NCBI GenBank assembly: GCA_965208025.1
Contig: OZ242302.1
Location: forward strand, 1,736,001 to 1,800,000
DNA: 64,000 nucleotides
Source of the DNA: Bin80 sp965208025
GTDB taxonomy: Bacteria; Bacteroidota; Rhodothermia; Rhodothermales; Bin80
Direction of reading: 5' to 3'
The notes under the pieces were generated by a model. It saw nothing but the letters and a program-made list of their open reading frames with translations. It made no database searches and had not been told where the DNA came from. Positions 26,694 through 35,222 of this stretch are shown piece after piece (within the stretch, counting starts at the first letter, position 1; each line of letters starts with the position of its first letter). The translations under genes and the position numbers were made by a program.

Positions 26694-28151
26694 TCAATAG
26701 GGAGATAAGTCTTGAATTAAAATCTCCTTCCCGAATTTTGAGATGATCTCCAACGTCTCGTGTACCTCGTTCCAAGTCGTAGTGTAATTGATGACGCACA
26801 TCCTGAGTGCTAACGCTCCACGAAGGCGTGTTGACGATATGAACGCATGGTCTTCCCAGAAGACTCGGGCGAGTACGTTCCTATTGATTGTTTCCAGCAC
26901 ATGATTGTCAAGGTCAGCATCCGCGGGATTTACCCGGAAGCATGCAATCCCCAATGCAGCAGGTGCCAACATCTCTAGGACCGCACTTTCTTTAGCATAC
27001 TCCTCAATTCGATGCGCGAGCGCCATCCCTTGCGACTGGACTCTCCGGAATGCGGCCATACCGAAGGTTTGAACGGACATCCAGATCTTCAATGCCCTAA
27101 CGGAACGGCTCAGTTGCAAACCTCTGTCCGAAAAATTTGGATGGTTAGCACCCCAAATCGTGTCCTGGAGAATATCGCATTTCCCAGCAAACGCACACTC
27201 AAGAGTGCGCAAATCCTTGACCATCAGGCCTCCTACTTCATAGGGTTGGAAGAACCACTTATGTGCGTCCAGCACAATTGAATCAGCACGCTCAATCCCA
27301 CTCATGATATCCCTACCTTCCTCAGTCACGAGCAAAAAGCCTCCATGAGCGGCATCAACATGGAGCCATATATCCTGGGCCTCGCAATAGTCGGCCATCT
27401 CTTCCAGTGGGTCTACGGCTCCACAGTTGGACGTTCCAGCGTTCGCACATAGAACCATGGGACTAAATCCGGCGGCTCTGTCTTTAGCCACAGTCTCAAC
27501 TAACGCATCCATATCCATGCGGAAATACCTGTCGGTCGGAATCATACGAATGCGTTCTGGACCAATCCCCATGATCCTGGCCGCTTTGACGAGTGCACTA
27601 TGGCTCTGTTCGCTCATGTACAGAACGCCTCGTTCTGGATCAATCGCAGCCTCCCGCGCCGCAACAAGACCATCCAGGTTCGCTGCCGAGCCCCCGCTCG
27701 TTAATACACCTCCAGCACCCTCTGGATAGCCAATCCAACGCCGGAACCAGTCGACGACTACAAGCTCAAGCTGGCTCGGACCACTAGAGATCAACCAAGA
27801 GCTCTGGTTGATATTAAAGCCGGCAACCATAAAGTCAGCCAGGACACTAGGCCAAGTGGGCTGTGAAGGGATAAACCCGAAACACCGCGGATGGTCTAAG
27901 CTCAGCGCGATTGGAAGAATCTCATTTGCGGCTTCTTCAATCACTTGCGAGGCCGAACGGCTCTCCTCAGGTGGAGGCTTCATCAATTGATCCTCAAGAT
28001 CCCGCCGGAACTCTCCCGCCCAAGCACCTTCTCCGGGCATATTCTCAATGCGCCGCACTAGCAACTCTGCCGTTTGCCGCGCAAGTGCCAGCATTTGTTC
28101 TGGCAACATACGGAGATCATTGCCGACTCTATCATTACCGGTCATTACCAT
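26694..28151 (-). CDS. PLP-dependent group II decarboxylase (aromatic amino acid / glutamate decarboxylase type)
   Basis: Removes the alpha-carboxyl group of an amino acid to give an amine. Fold type I PLP enzyme: LTSGGSAANLDGL (phosphate-binding region, about residue 150), WLHVDAAHGGF with the ring-binding Asp at 266, and IVLDAHKWFFQPYE with the Schiff-base Lys298. 485 residues, normal length, no truncation. The N-terminal HPRCFGFIPSQPTWPSVLADF is typical of the aromatic-L-amino-acid branch. The divergent neighbour is an aldehyde dehydrogenase, so an amine-to-acid route is conceivable but not shown. Confidence 0.87.
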   Translation of the reverse strand: MVMTGNDRVGNDLRMLPEQMLALARQTAELLVRRIENMPGEGAWAGEFRRDLEDQLMKPPPEESRSASQVIEEAANEILPIALSLDHPRCFGFIPSQPTWPSVLADFMVAGFNINQSSWLISSGPSQLELVVVDWFRRWIGYPEGAGGVLTSGGSAANLDGLVAAREAAIDPERGVLYMSEQSHSALVKAARIMGIGPERIRMIPTDRYFRMDMDALVETVAKDRAAGFSPMVLCANAGTSNCGAVDPLEEMADYCEAQDIWLHVDAAHGGFLLVTEEGRDIMSGIERADSIVLDAHKWFFQPYEVGGLMVKDLRTLECAFAGKCDILQDTIWGANHPNFSDRGLQLSRSVRALKIWMSVQTFGMAAFRRVQSQGMALAHRIEEYAKESAVLEMLAPAALGIACFRVNPADADLDNHVLETINRNVLARVFWEDHAFISSTRLRGALALRMCVINYTTTWNEVHETLEIISKFGKEILIQDLSPY

Positions 28152-28520
28152 CCATTATTTTGTCGACTAGCTGTCAGCATAGACACAGAAGTTAAGTACG
28201 CTGTAACAAGAAAACAAATATAATATACCAACGTAACAAAAATACCATCAGGGAAGATTTCCCGTGTTTTCTGTGCGGAAGATTACCTTCACAGCCCCCG
28301 CACAAACTTGTATCTTTCTCCTCATTGATATTACTACTTTTGTAGGCATCACAGCCCCTCGTACGACCGTCCCAATGAGACTACATCAACTTCCCAGAAT
28401 TCTCTGTCGGTGCCGTATCCCACCGTCAGCGTCAGCCGTCAGCAGAGTATTCACTGTCAGACAACTGATTTATCACTATCTTGTGGAATCGACACGAAAT
28501 ATGTCTGCAGGAAAAACTTA
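28152..28520. promoter_or_regulatory. Divergent intergenic region between decarboxylase and aldehyde dehydrogenase genes
   Basis: About 370 bases without a credible gene. Both flanking genes read outward, so both promoters should be here. The left part (28195-28250) is AT-rich. A small open frame across it has no ribosome binding site and merges into the aldehyde dehydrogenase frame. I see no clear operator or hairpin. Confidence 0.4.
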
Positions 28521-29954
28521 ATGAGCCCCACGATGAACCCATTCCACCTTGTTATTAACGGCAAGAAGGTCTCTACCAAACGAAGCTTTGAAGTGTTGAA
28601 TCCCGCCAACGAAAATGTAGCTGGACTTGCACCACTGGCGGGAAAGAAAGACTTGGAAGATGCCGTGCAAGCCGCCGAGACAGCATTCATAAAATGGCGC
28701 GAAGTACCTGAATCCCAAAGACAGTCAGCATGTCTGGAAATTGCTTCAAAAATTGAAGAAAATGCTGAAGAGCTCGCCCATATTCTGACTGCGGAGCAGG
28801 GTAAGCCCCTAAACGGCCTCGGCTCACGCTGGGAAATCGGTGGCGCAATGGCCTGGACTCAATACACGGCCAGCCTTTCCCTTCCGATGGAGATTCTCCA
28901 GGACAACGATGATGGTAGGGTTGAACTTCACCGCAAACCAATTGGTGTTGTAGGCTCAATTACTCCCTGGAACTTCCCGGTCATGATTGCGATCTGGCAT
29001 ATCATTCCTGCTGTTCTCTCTGGCAATACGATAGTATCCAAGCCCTCTCCCTTTACGCCCTTGTCCACACTACGCCTAGTTGAACTCATGAACGAAGTGT
29101 TGCCAAAGGGCGTGGTCAACTGCATTTCGGGCAAGGACGAATTGGGGGCCGCAATGACAGTGCACGAGGGGATCGGCAAAATTGTTTTCACCGGCTCCTG
29201 CGCGACTGGCCAGAAGATCATGGCGAACTCAGCGGAAACCATGAAGCGACTGACCCTTGAACTCGGCGGAAACGATGCCGGAATTGTTCTTCCAGATGTT
29301 GATCCAAAGCAGATTGCCGAAGGACTTTTCTGGGGCGCGTTCATTAATAGCGGCCAAACCTGCGCGGCATTGAAACGTCTCTATGTTCATGATGATGTGT
29401 ATGACAGTGTTTGCGATGAATTGGTAGATCTTGCCCGACAGATGAAGGTAGGAGAAGGTGTGAACGAGGATGTTGTTTTGGGGCCGATTCAGAACCGCAA
29501 GCAATACGATATTGTGGACGACCTGGTGCAAAGCGCCAAATCCAAAGGACATGTGCTCTTGGGGGGAGACCCCAAAGAAATACAGCAGAAAATGGGCGGG
29601 AAGGGATATTTTTATCCGCTCACGATCATAGCTGACTTGGAAAACGGAGACCCTCTCGTGGATGATGAACAGTTTGGACCCGTTCTGCCTATTATCCGCT
29701 ATCATCGAATCGATGAAGCAATTGAGAAGGCAAACGATAACCCCAACGGTCTAGGAGGTTCGGTCTGGAGCCAGGATATAGGAGAGGCAAGAAGAATAGC
29801 AAACCAGATGGAATGCGGCTCGGTCTGGATTAACAAGCACGGAATGATCCAACCCAACGCTCCCTTCGGGGGAGTAAAGCGTTCTGGCGTCGGAGTTGAA
29901 TTCGCAGAGGAAGGCCTGAAAGAGTATACGGATATCCAAGTTATTTTCTCCTAA
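28521..29954 (+). CDS. NAD(P)-dependent aldehyde dehydrogenase
   Basis: Oxidises an aldehyde to the acid. ATG at 28521 is chosen: AGGAAA lies 8 bases upstream and the protein then aligns with the family start (MNPFHLVINGKKV four codons later); the longer frame from 28410 lies in the intergenic region. Motifs: TPWNFPVMIAIW, KPSPFTPLS, FTGSCATGQKIM, the general base Glu247 in LELGGNDAG, and the nucleophile Cys281 in NSGQTCAALKRLYV. The 34-residue spacing between them is canonical. About 477 residues. C-terminal PFGGVKRSGVGVEFAEEGLKEYT fits medium-specificity members. Confidence 0.9.
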   Translation: MSPTMNPFHLVINGKKVSTKRSFEVLNPANENVAGLAPLAGKKDLEDAVQAAETAFIKWREVPESQRQSACLEIASKIEENAEELAHILTAEQGKPLNGLGSRWEIGGAMAWTQYTASLSLPMEILQDNDDGRVELHRKPIGVVGSITPWNFPVMIAIWHIIPAVLSGNTIVSKPSPFTPLSTLRLVELMNEVLPKGVVNCISGKDELGAAMTVHEGIGKIVFTGSCATGQKIMANSAETMKRLTLELGGNDAGIVLPDVDPKQIAEGLFWGAFINSGQTCAALKRLYVHDDVYDSVCDELVDLARQMKVGEGVNEDVVLGPIQNRKQYDIVDDLVQSAKSKGHVLLGGDPKEIQQKMGGKGYFYPLTIIADLENGDPLVDDEQFGPVLPIIRYHRIDEAIEKANDNPNGLGGSVWSQDIGEARRIANQMECGSVWINKHGMIQPNAPFGGVKRSGVGVEFAEEGLKEYTDIQVIFS

Positions 29955-30164
29955 GTCCATCACCAAGAAAACGAACGAGCACTGGAAAAGGCCACAGAGG
30001 CAGGGGGTTGCCAAATATTGCTAACCGGAATAGGCAAGGACAAACGCGCCGGTTGAGGATCATAACTAACAATGTGTATGCAGATGTGGAAAATTCGGAT
30101 TACCGTATGTTGGAACAAGAATTTCCCGGGACTGTAACATGTCGGGAACATTGAACAGGGTCCC

Positions 30165-30503
30165 ATGAATAGCGGTATCCACGATCAGGAATTCATCCTT
30201 TATGTACGTGATTTCACCCGCACGCCAGGGCCTCGGCTGAAAGAAGATGGTAAGTATTCTGGTGAAGAGTTTCAAGAAGATCATCTTCTTCCAAGATATC
30301 TTGAAGCTGTCAATAAAGGTGTTCGTTTGTATGTTGTATTGGAGGAGACAATGGGTTACGCATCTTCGTTTTTAGAAGAAGCCTTTGGAGGTCTTATACG
30401 CCGAGGATTTAAGAAGAAAGAGGTTAAAGAACATTTGAAAGTGCGCTCCATAGACAGGCCCTGGTATGAATCAGAAGTCTACAGCTACATAGATGAGGCA
30501 TAG
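30165..30503 (+). CDS. STAS-like domain protein (DUF4325 type)
   Basis: A 112-residue soluble protein. GEEFQEDHLLPRYLEAVNKG, then LYVVLEETMGYASSFLEEAF and GGLIRRGF match the STAS-like DUF4325 pattern (conserved G-Y-x-SSFLEEAFGG). Such proteins are often beside histidine-kinase-like ATPases, suggesting an anti-anti-sigma-like role, but no partner kinase is seen here. ATG at 30165 follows a plausible GGGTCC spacer; no strong ribosome binding site. The next gene downstream (from 30555) was a small membrane protein, destroyed by the IS1595 transposon. Confidence 0.72.
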   Translation: MNSGIHDQEFILYVRDFTRTPGPRLKEDGKYSGEEFQEDHLLPRYLEAVNKGVRLYVVLEETMGYASSFLEEAFGGLIRRGFKKKEVKEHLKVRSIDRPWYESEVYSYIDEA

Positions 30504-30644
30504 TGCAACAATACTTCCTGCCTCATCTTGCTGAAGTATTTGCACTCTGGTGTTATGGAATGGGAATTGGATTTAAATGGGAATTATATACGTGAGTAAC
30601 CAAGCCATTTTTAACCTTTCCCATCAGCATACCTGCCTTGTTTT

Positions 30645-30830
30645 TTACTTTTTCTTGATCGTCTGCGGGGGAGTATTTAACAGTATCTTTGCAAACTCCT
30701 TTGGATCCATTAAGATCGTTCCACTAACCTTGCTTAGATCCTTCGGAGGCCGTCCTCTGGGGCGGGATACCTTCTTGGTTTGACTATCTGGTTTTTGTGT
30801 GCGTTTTTGTTTTTTCGTTGTCGTTTCCAT
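30645..30830 (-). CDS. Small basic AT-hook-like protein
   Basis: 61 residues, very Lys/Arg/Pro-rich N-terminus with SRPRGRPPKD, a typical AT-hook RGRP core, followed by LSKVSGTILMDPKEFAKILLN, a short segment that could form a helix. The AT-hook suggests minor-groove DNA binding. It is the last cargo gene before the left end of the IS1595 transposon, 16 bases downstream of the HNH gene. It may help transposition or regulate the cargo. Short, so the coding call is moderate. Confidence 0.55.
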   Translation of the reverse strand: METTTKKQKRTQKPDSQTKKVSRPRGRPPKDLSKVSGTILMDPKEFAKILLNTPPQTIKKK

Positions 30831-30846
30831 AGGATGGATTCGGAAG

Positions 30847-31674
30847 TCAACGTCCTGAAGATGCCCAGAGTGCTCTCATCTGATCGGCAGTCTTCTTCCG
30901 ATGTGCCGCCTTGCAGACCATCTGGCAGTTCTCATCATCCGTCTTTCCCCCCTCTGACCAAGGTTTGATATGATCTGCCTCCATCTCCTCAATGGGAAAT
31001 GGCTCACCAGTGATGGCACAAAGCCCGCCTTGCCGTTCATACGCGGCCCTGCGCTGCTCAGGCTTGAACGACCGAAGGCTCAGATATTTTTCCTCCCCCG
31101 TCAACACGAAGGGGTAAATTCCCCTTTGGCTGATCTCCTTTGAATCGCACTTGAAAAGGTGCTCCACCTTCTCCGCAATCTCTCTGGGGGCAACCTCAAT
31201 GTCCTTGAACTCTGCATAAAGCCAGCCCCAATCCACCTGCCTCATCGTGCTTCGATAACAACTTGGATCCATGTTGATCTTGAAGGTGTGTTCAATCCAA
31301 GCAGATACTGCAAGGAAATACTCCCACAGGGGTTTTGCCGAGAGATTGGTCCGGTGTTTAGACATGTAAGCCCGAATTTTTGCGTCTTTTGTGCTTCCCA
31401 CCTTCCACTGAAGGACGCGTTCCAAGTGCTCTTGGCGCTCCCGCTTCCCACTCATGAATTTCTTGCACCTCTCCGCCTGACCGCCCTTCTTCGTAAAATA
31501 GAACTTCGCATCGGTCACCCAAGAGCCATTGTAGATCGAGTTGCGCAGCTCTTGGTCAGACAATTCTTTTGCACCGGTGTTGATGGTTTGGAACCATCGC
31601 ATCAGCTCGTCAGCCTCTCCTTCACACACATGTACATGGAGCTCATAATCCAAGATTCGTTCCTGATCTTTCAC
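30847..31674 (-). pseudogene. C-terminal part of a DUF262/HNH nuclease, out of frame with its N-terminal part
   Basis: Continues the DUF262 protein of 31671-32021. ILDYELHVHVCEGEADEL and WFQTINTGAKELSDQELRN are the usual second half of DUF262 (GmrS-like) proteins. The C-terminus has an HNH motif: AYERQGGLCAITGEPF, MEADHIKPWSEGGKTDDENC and KAAHRKK. Relatives of which I know are single polypeptides of about 380 residues; here the parts are in different frames with a GTGA overlap (GTG 31674, TGA 31671-31673). Either a one-base change broke it, or the second part is made by translational coupling as a separate subunit. Confidence 0.65.
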
Positions 31675-32021
31675 TTCCAGACCCTGCCAGTACTGGATCT
31701 CCCGTCAGGCAGGGTGATCGAAAACTTTCGTCCCTTGATGAATTTGCAGATCGTGATGATTCGCTGCTGCCCATCCAGTAGTTCATAGTCGTATGTGCTA
31801 CCTTCTGCTTTTGCGAAATAGATCAAGTTTACTGGACGCTCGAAAAAGACCGACTGAATGAGGGCCTCTTGGAAGTCTTTCTTACCGTCGTAGATGTATT
31901 CACGCTGATACGGCGGGCGGATATTCAGCATCCCACCGTACCCGATGACATGCCCATCCCCATCATCATGGTAACCGTTGATGATGTCCCGGATTTTGAT
32001 CTTATGCTCGTGAATCTTCAT
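31671..32021 (-). pseudogene. N-terminal DUF262 (ParB-like nuclease) part of the DUF262/HNH protein
   Basis: ATG at 32021 (MKIHEHKIKIRDIING) is two bases after the methyltransferase stop; a TTG at 32027 is less likely. It contains IRPPYQREYIYDGKKDFQEALIQ and YELLDGQQRIITI, the DGQQR motif of DUF262/GmrS NTPase-nucleases. It stops at TGA 31671-31673 after TGRVWK, just where relatives continue with ILDYEL. Relatives cleave modified DNA or act in type IV-like restriction. Directly downstream of the methyltransferase gene, it probably formed an operon with it. Confidence 0.7.
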
Positions 32022-32023
32022 TG

Positions 32024-32198
32024 TCAAAGCTTTCTATTACGAATGAGGATGCGGGCGTAAATTCTTTTTCCGTTGATGTAGCCTCTATCGATCTTCCCAT
32101 CCCATTCAGGGTTGACGATTTCAGGTAGAAGCCCCATCTTTATATCATAATCTGAGCCCAGTATCTCAAACTGGTCCGGGTTATACTTGTCCAGAAAG
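32024..32198 (-). pseudogene. C-terminal fragment of the EcoRI-type adenine methyltransferase
   Basis: Reads FLDKYNPDQFEILGSDYDIK and ends GYINGKRIYARILIRNRKL, TGA. The beginning joins to the N-terminal piece at 33938-34765 (...GAMGGPITFLD) when the intervening IS element is removed with one copy of the 10-base duplication. These C-terminal residues match the end expected of an EcoRI-family methylase. Its stop is two bases before the DUF262 start. Confidence 0.8.
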
Positions 32199-33937
32199 CA
32201 GCAATTCCCACTAAGTCATTAATTTCTTAAAATTGGGAAACTTCTTTTTGTTTTCGCAAACGTTTGGCTTATTTTTCGGTCAGACTGTTTTGCTTTAGCC
32301 TTGTTTTGTTGAGAACTTCTCCTGATTGGAGCGTCCATCTTCTTCCTGCCCAGAGATTTGTCTGTGTTTTTCCATAAAACTTGCTGATCAACCATGAAAA
32401 AGAAGTCACTTCATCAAGCCCCCAAGCGTTTGAGAAAACCGTTTCTGCTTGAAGCTGTCCGGGAGTGTTTTGCCTCCATTGCGGACCCGATTGCGGGGCG
32501 GGGCTTCGTGCTTACGGATTCCCTCATGTCGGGGCTTGCCATCTTTTCGCTCAAGGATTCTTCGTTGCTTCAATTTGATCAAGCGGTGAGGGATGAAGCC
32601 CTCCCTGTCCATCGTAATCTACAAACTCTGTTCGGTGTCGCGCGGGTTCCTTCGGACTCTGGATTGCGGAAGCGTCTGGATGGGTTGGATCCACGAAGTT
32701 TGCGGGATGCGTTCAAGAGACTGTTTTCCTTGGTGCAACGGGGGAAAGTTCTTGAGGACTACAAGTATATGGACGGGCATCTTCTTCTATCGTTGGACGG
32801 AACGGGTTATTTTTCTTCCAAGACGGTCCATTGTGTACACTGTTGCGAGAAGCATCATCGGGATGGGAGCACGACGTATTATCATCAGATGCTCTGTGGA
32901 GCGATTGTGAGTCCAGATCAAAAGGAAGTGATTCCATTGGCACCGGAGCCGATCTTGAACACGGATGGGGCCAAGAAAAACGATTGTGAGCGAAACGCAT
33001 CCAAGCGGTTTATTGAGGATTTCAGGCGGGAGCCCCCGCACTTGAAGGTGATCTTTCTTGAAGATGGGATTGCATCGAATGCCCCGCATATCCGAGAGTT
33101 AGAGGCAAAGAATCTTCGGTGAGGGGCAAAGCCGGGCGATCATAAGTTTTTGTTTCAGGAACTGGAGAGCAAGGCCCAGACATGGGAGACGAAGGAAGAC
33201 GACGGCACCGTTCACCAATTCAGCTATCTCAACCATGTTCCGCTGAACGCATCCAATCCAGATGTAAAGGTGAATCTGCTTGCGTATCATGAGATCAAAC
33301 CTGGAACAAAGAAGCGTCCAACTCCCAAGATGAAACGGTTTTCATGGGTAACGGATTTAGCGCTAACCAAAGACACGCTCATGAAGATAATGCGAGCAGG
33401 ACGGGCAAGATGGAGGATTGAGAACGAGACGTTTCACACATTAAAGAACCAAGGCGATCACTTTGAGCATAACTTTGGACATGGTCATCAGTATCTATCC
33501 AGCGTGCTCGGATCCCTGATGCTCCTTGCATTTTTGGTGGATCAGATTGAGATGCGGTGCGATGAATACTTCAGGATCGCTCTGGCGAAGATGACGCGAC
33601 TCCTGTACGTCCGAGAGAGAGTACGGGGAATACTTCGGGAGTTTGTGGTAGAGAGTTGGGATTTTTTGTACAAAGGGATTGCAGAGGGATTCAAGATTAC
33701 CGTACAAATTGATTCATCGTAGCCAAATCAGACCTGAGGGCGGCGAGGCAGCAAAAGTGATTTTAGGTGCCATGGGATAGCTGTCTCCACGCGTGAGCAG
33801 ATGGGCGAAACTAGGGACAGCTTGAACCTTAATTGAAGAAAAAACCTGTTTGAGAAAAAGGGAAATGCAATCACGTTACAGAAAACTACTTCATAAAACC
33901 AAATCTGGTGATTTGAACAGAGTTAGTGGGAGCATCT
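32199..33937 (+). mobile_element. IS element inserted in the EcoRI-type methyltransferase gene
   Basis: 1739 bases. It is flanked by a near-perfect 10-base duplication: GTCCAGAAAG at 32189-32198 and GTCCAAAAAG at 33938-33947. Terminal sequences are imperfect inverted repeats: CAGCAATTCCCACTAAGTC on the left, AGATGCTCCCACTAACTC read inwards from the right (shared CCCACTAA). It holds one DDE transposase gene with an in-frame stop. Confidence 0.8.
32394..33722 (+). pseudogene. DDE transposase with an internal UGA stop
   Basis: An IS4-superfamily-like transposase of about 442 codons broken at 33120-33122 by an in-frame TGA. The two halves are in the same frame: ...IRELEAKNLR-stop-GAKPGDHKFLF.... 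Catalytic-like motifs: LLSLDGTGYFSSK (Asp), VIFLEDGIASNAPHI (second Asp) and RARWRIENETFHTLKNQ (Glu, the WRIE motif). One base substitution would account for the stop. The family within IS4-like elements is not identified. Confidence 0.8.
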
Positions 33938-34765
33938 GTCCAAAAAGGTGATAGGCCCCCCCATTGCTCCGCTCCAATCCTCTGGGATCTCTTTCGTCTT
34001 GCTCACCTCAATCGCGTCGTAATTGTCGTAGTGCGGGAATTCCTCTGGAGAATATCTCTTGTATAGAATCAGTTTTTCGTTCCGCTTCTTGTGGCTGAGA
34101 TTTGTGAACCAGTGGACACCCGATACTCGGATCATCCCCTCCTTTCGATCTGTAGCAGTTGCGTAATCCTCATACCGACTAATAAAATGTCCTGCCCCTC
34201 CTCTGAAACCATATCCTAACCAGATCTTATTCTCCTTGATCAGCGGAAAGATTTCTTTGTACGTAATGGCGTTCTGGTGCCCAATAATCAGAAACTTCTT
34301 GTCGTACTCCATCAACTGCGCAACATACTCGCGAAAAAGCGAGAACGGAGGATTCGTCACTACAATATCCGCTTCCTTCAAAAGTTCAATGCACTCGGGG
34401 CTCCGAAAGTCTCCATCTCCCTGCAGGGATTTTACGGCAATTTCATCTGGATCTGGACGGCGGTTGCCGTCCAGATCTCCTTCGTATTCCAGATAGATAG
34501 CCTTCTCGATGTCATGCCTAGAAAACAGATCTGGATTTTGATTCTTGTAGCAGGTCGTGATCAGTTTTTTGAGTCCATAAAACTCAAACTGCTTCGAGAA
34601 GAACGTGAAGAAATTGCTTACCCGCGGATCATCGCAGTTGCAGTAGACCACCTTCCCCCTGAAGTGCTCTTTGTAGTGATGGAGTTCGTTCTCAATGTCA
34701 CGCAGCTGCGTGTAGAACTCGTCCTTTTTTGCACGCTGAGCCTGTGCAAGTTGCTGTCTACTCAT
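33938..34765 (-). pseudogene. N-terminal part of an EcoRI-type adenine DNA methyltransferase
   Basis: Would transfer a methyl group from SAM to adenine in a specific DNA sequence. MSRQQLAQAQRAKKDEFYTQ, VVYCNCDDPRVSNFF and DIVVTNPPFSLFREYV (catalytic NPPF) are typical of EcoRI-family methylases. Further family features are LIIGHQNAITYKEIFPLI and VSGVHWFTNL. It is cut after PITFLD by the IS element; the last eleven codons of the open frame are IS sequence. Together with 32024-32198 the gene would encode about 330 residues, close to the 326 of M.EcoRI. Cargo of the IS1595 transposon. Confidence 0.83.
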
Positions 34766-34804
34766 CGTCCGACTCCATTTCGTGGTGCCGAGAAATCAGA
34801 TACA

Positions 34805-35222
34805 TCAAATCGCCGTTGAATCTAACCCAGTTTTTCGGGTGAGCAACTTGTACGTAATGTGCTTATCAAACAGTCCCTTTGCTATATCCTGCATCTGATC
34901 TACGGTATCCAGTTCACGGATATTGTGTCGCCCTACAAACTCGTTCACGTAACGCTGTAGATGCTTTGGTGACATCCTGTGATAGGTACCATAATAACCA
35001 CGCTTCAGCAACGACCAAAAAGACTCCATGCCATTGATATGGGCTTCTCCGTTTACGTATTCTTTGACCGAGTGCTTCACGGTCGCATGAGCAACTCTCT
35101 TTAACGCCTGATACGCTATTGCGTCATCGGTGTATACTTGTGCCTCTTCATCTGAAGTGTCATATACGAAGCCTGTGAGCGTCTGAGCGGTCGTGTCCTT
35201 AATAACCTGTGCCTGTACTTGC
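34805..35222 (-). pseudogene. C-terminal half of the IS1595 transposase
   Basis: Translation from the insertion point reads VQAQVIKDTTAQTL, QVYTDDAIAYQAL, KEYVNGEAHINGMESFWSLLK and RGYYGTYHRMSPKHLQRYVNEF, the distal part of the DDE(N) domain of IS1595/ISXO2-type transposases. No start of its own: the ATG at 35080 is internal. It is joined to the N-terminal half (37285-37849) when the element at 35223-37284 is removed (ETKQ joined to VQAQ). Confidence 0.82.
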
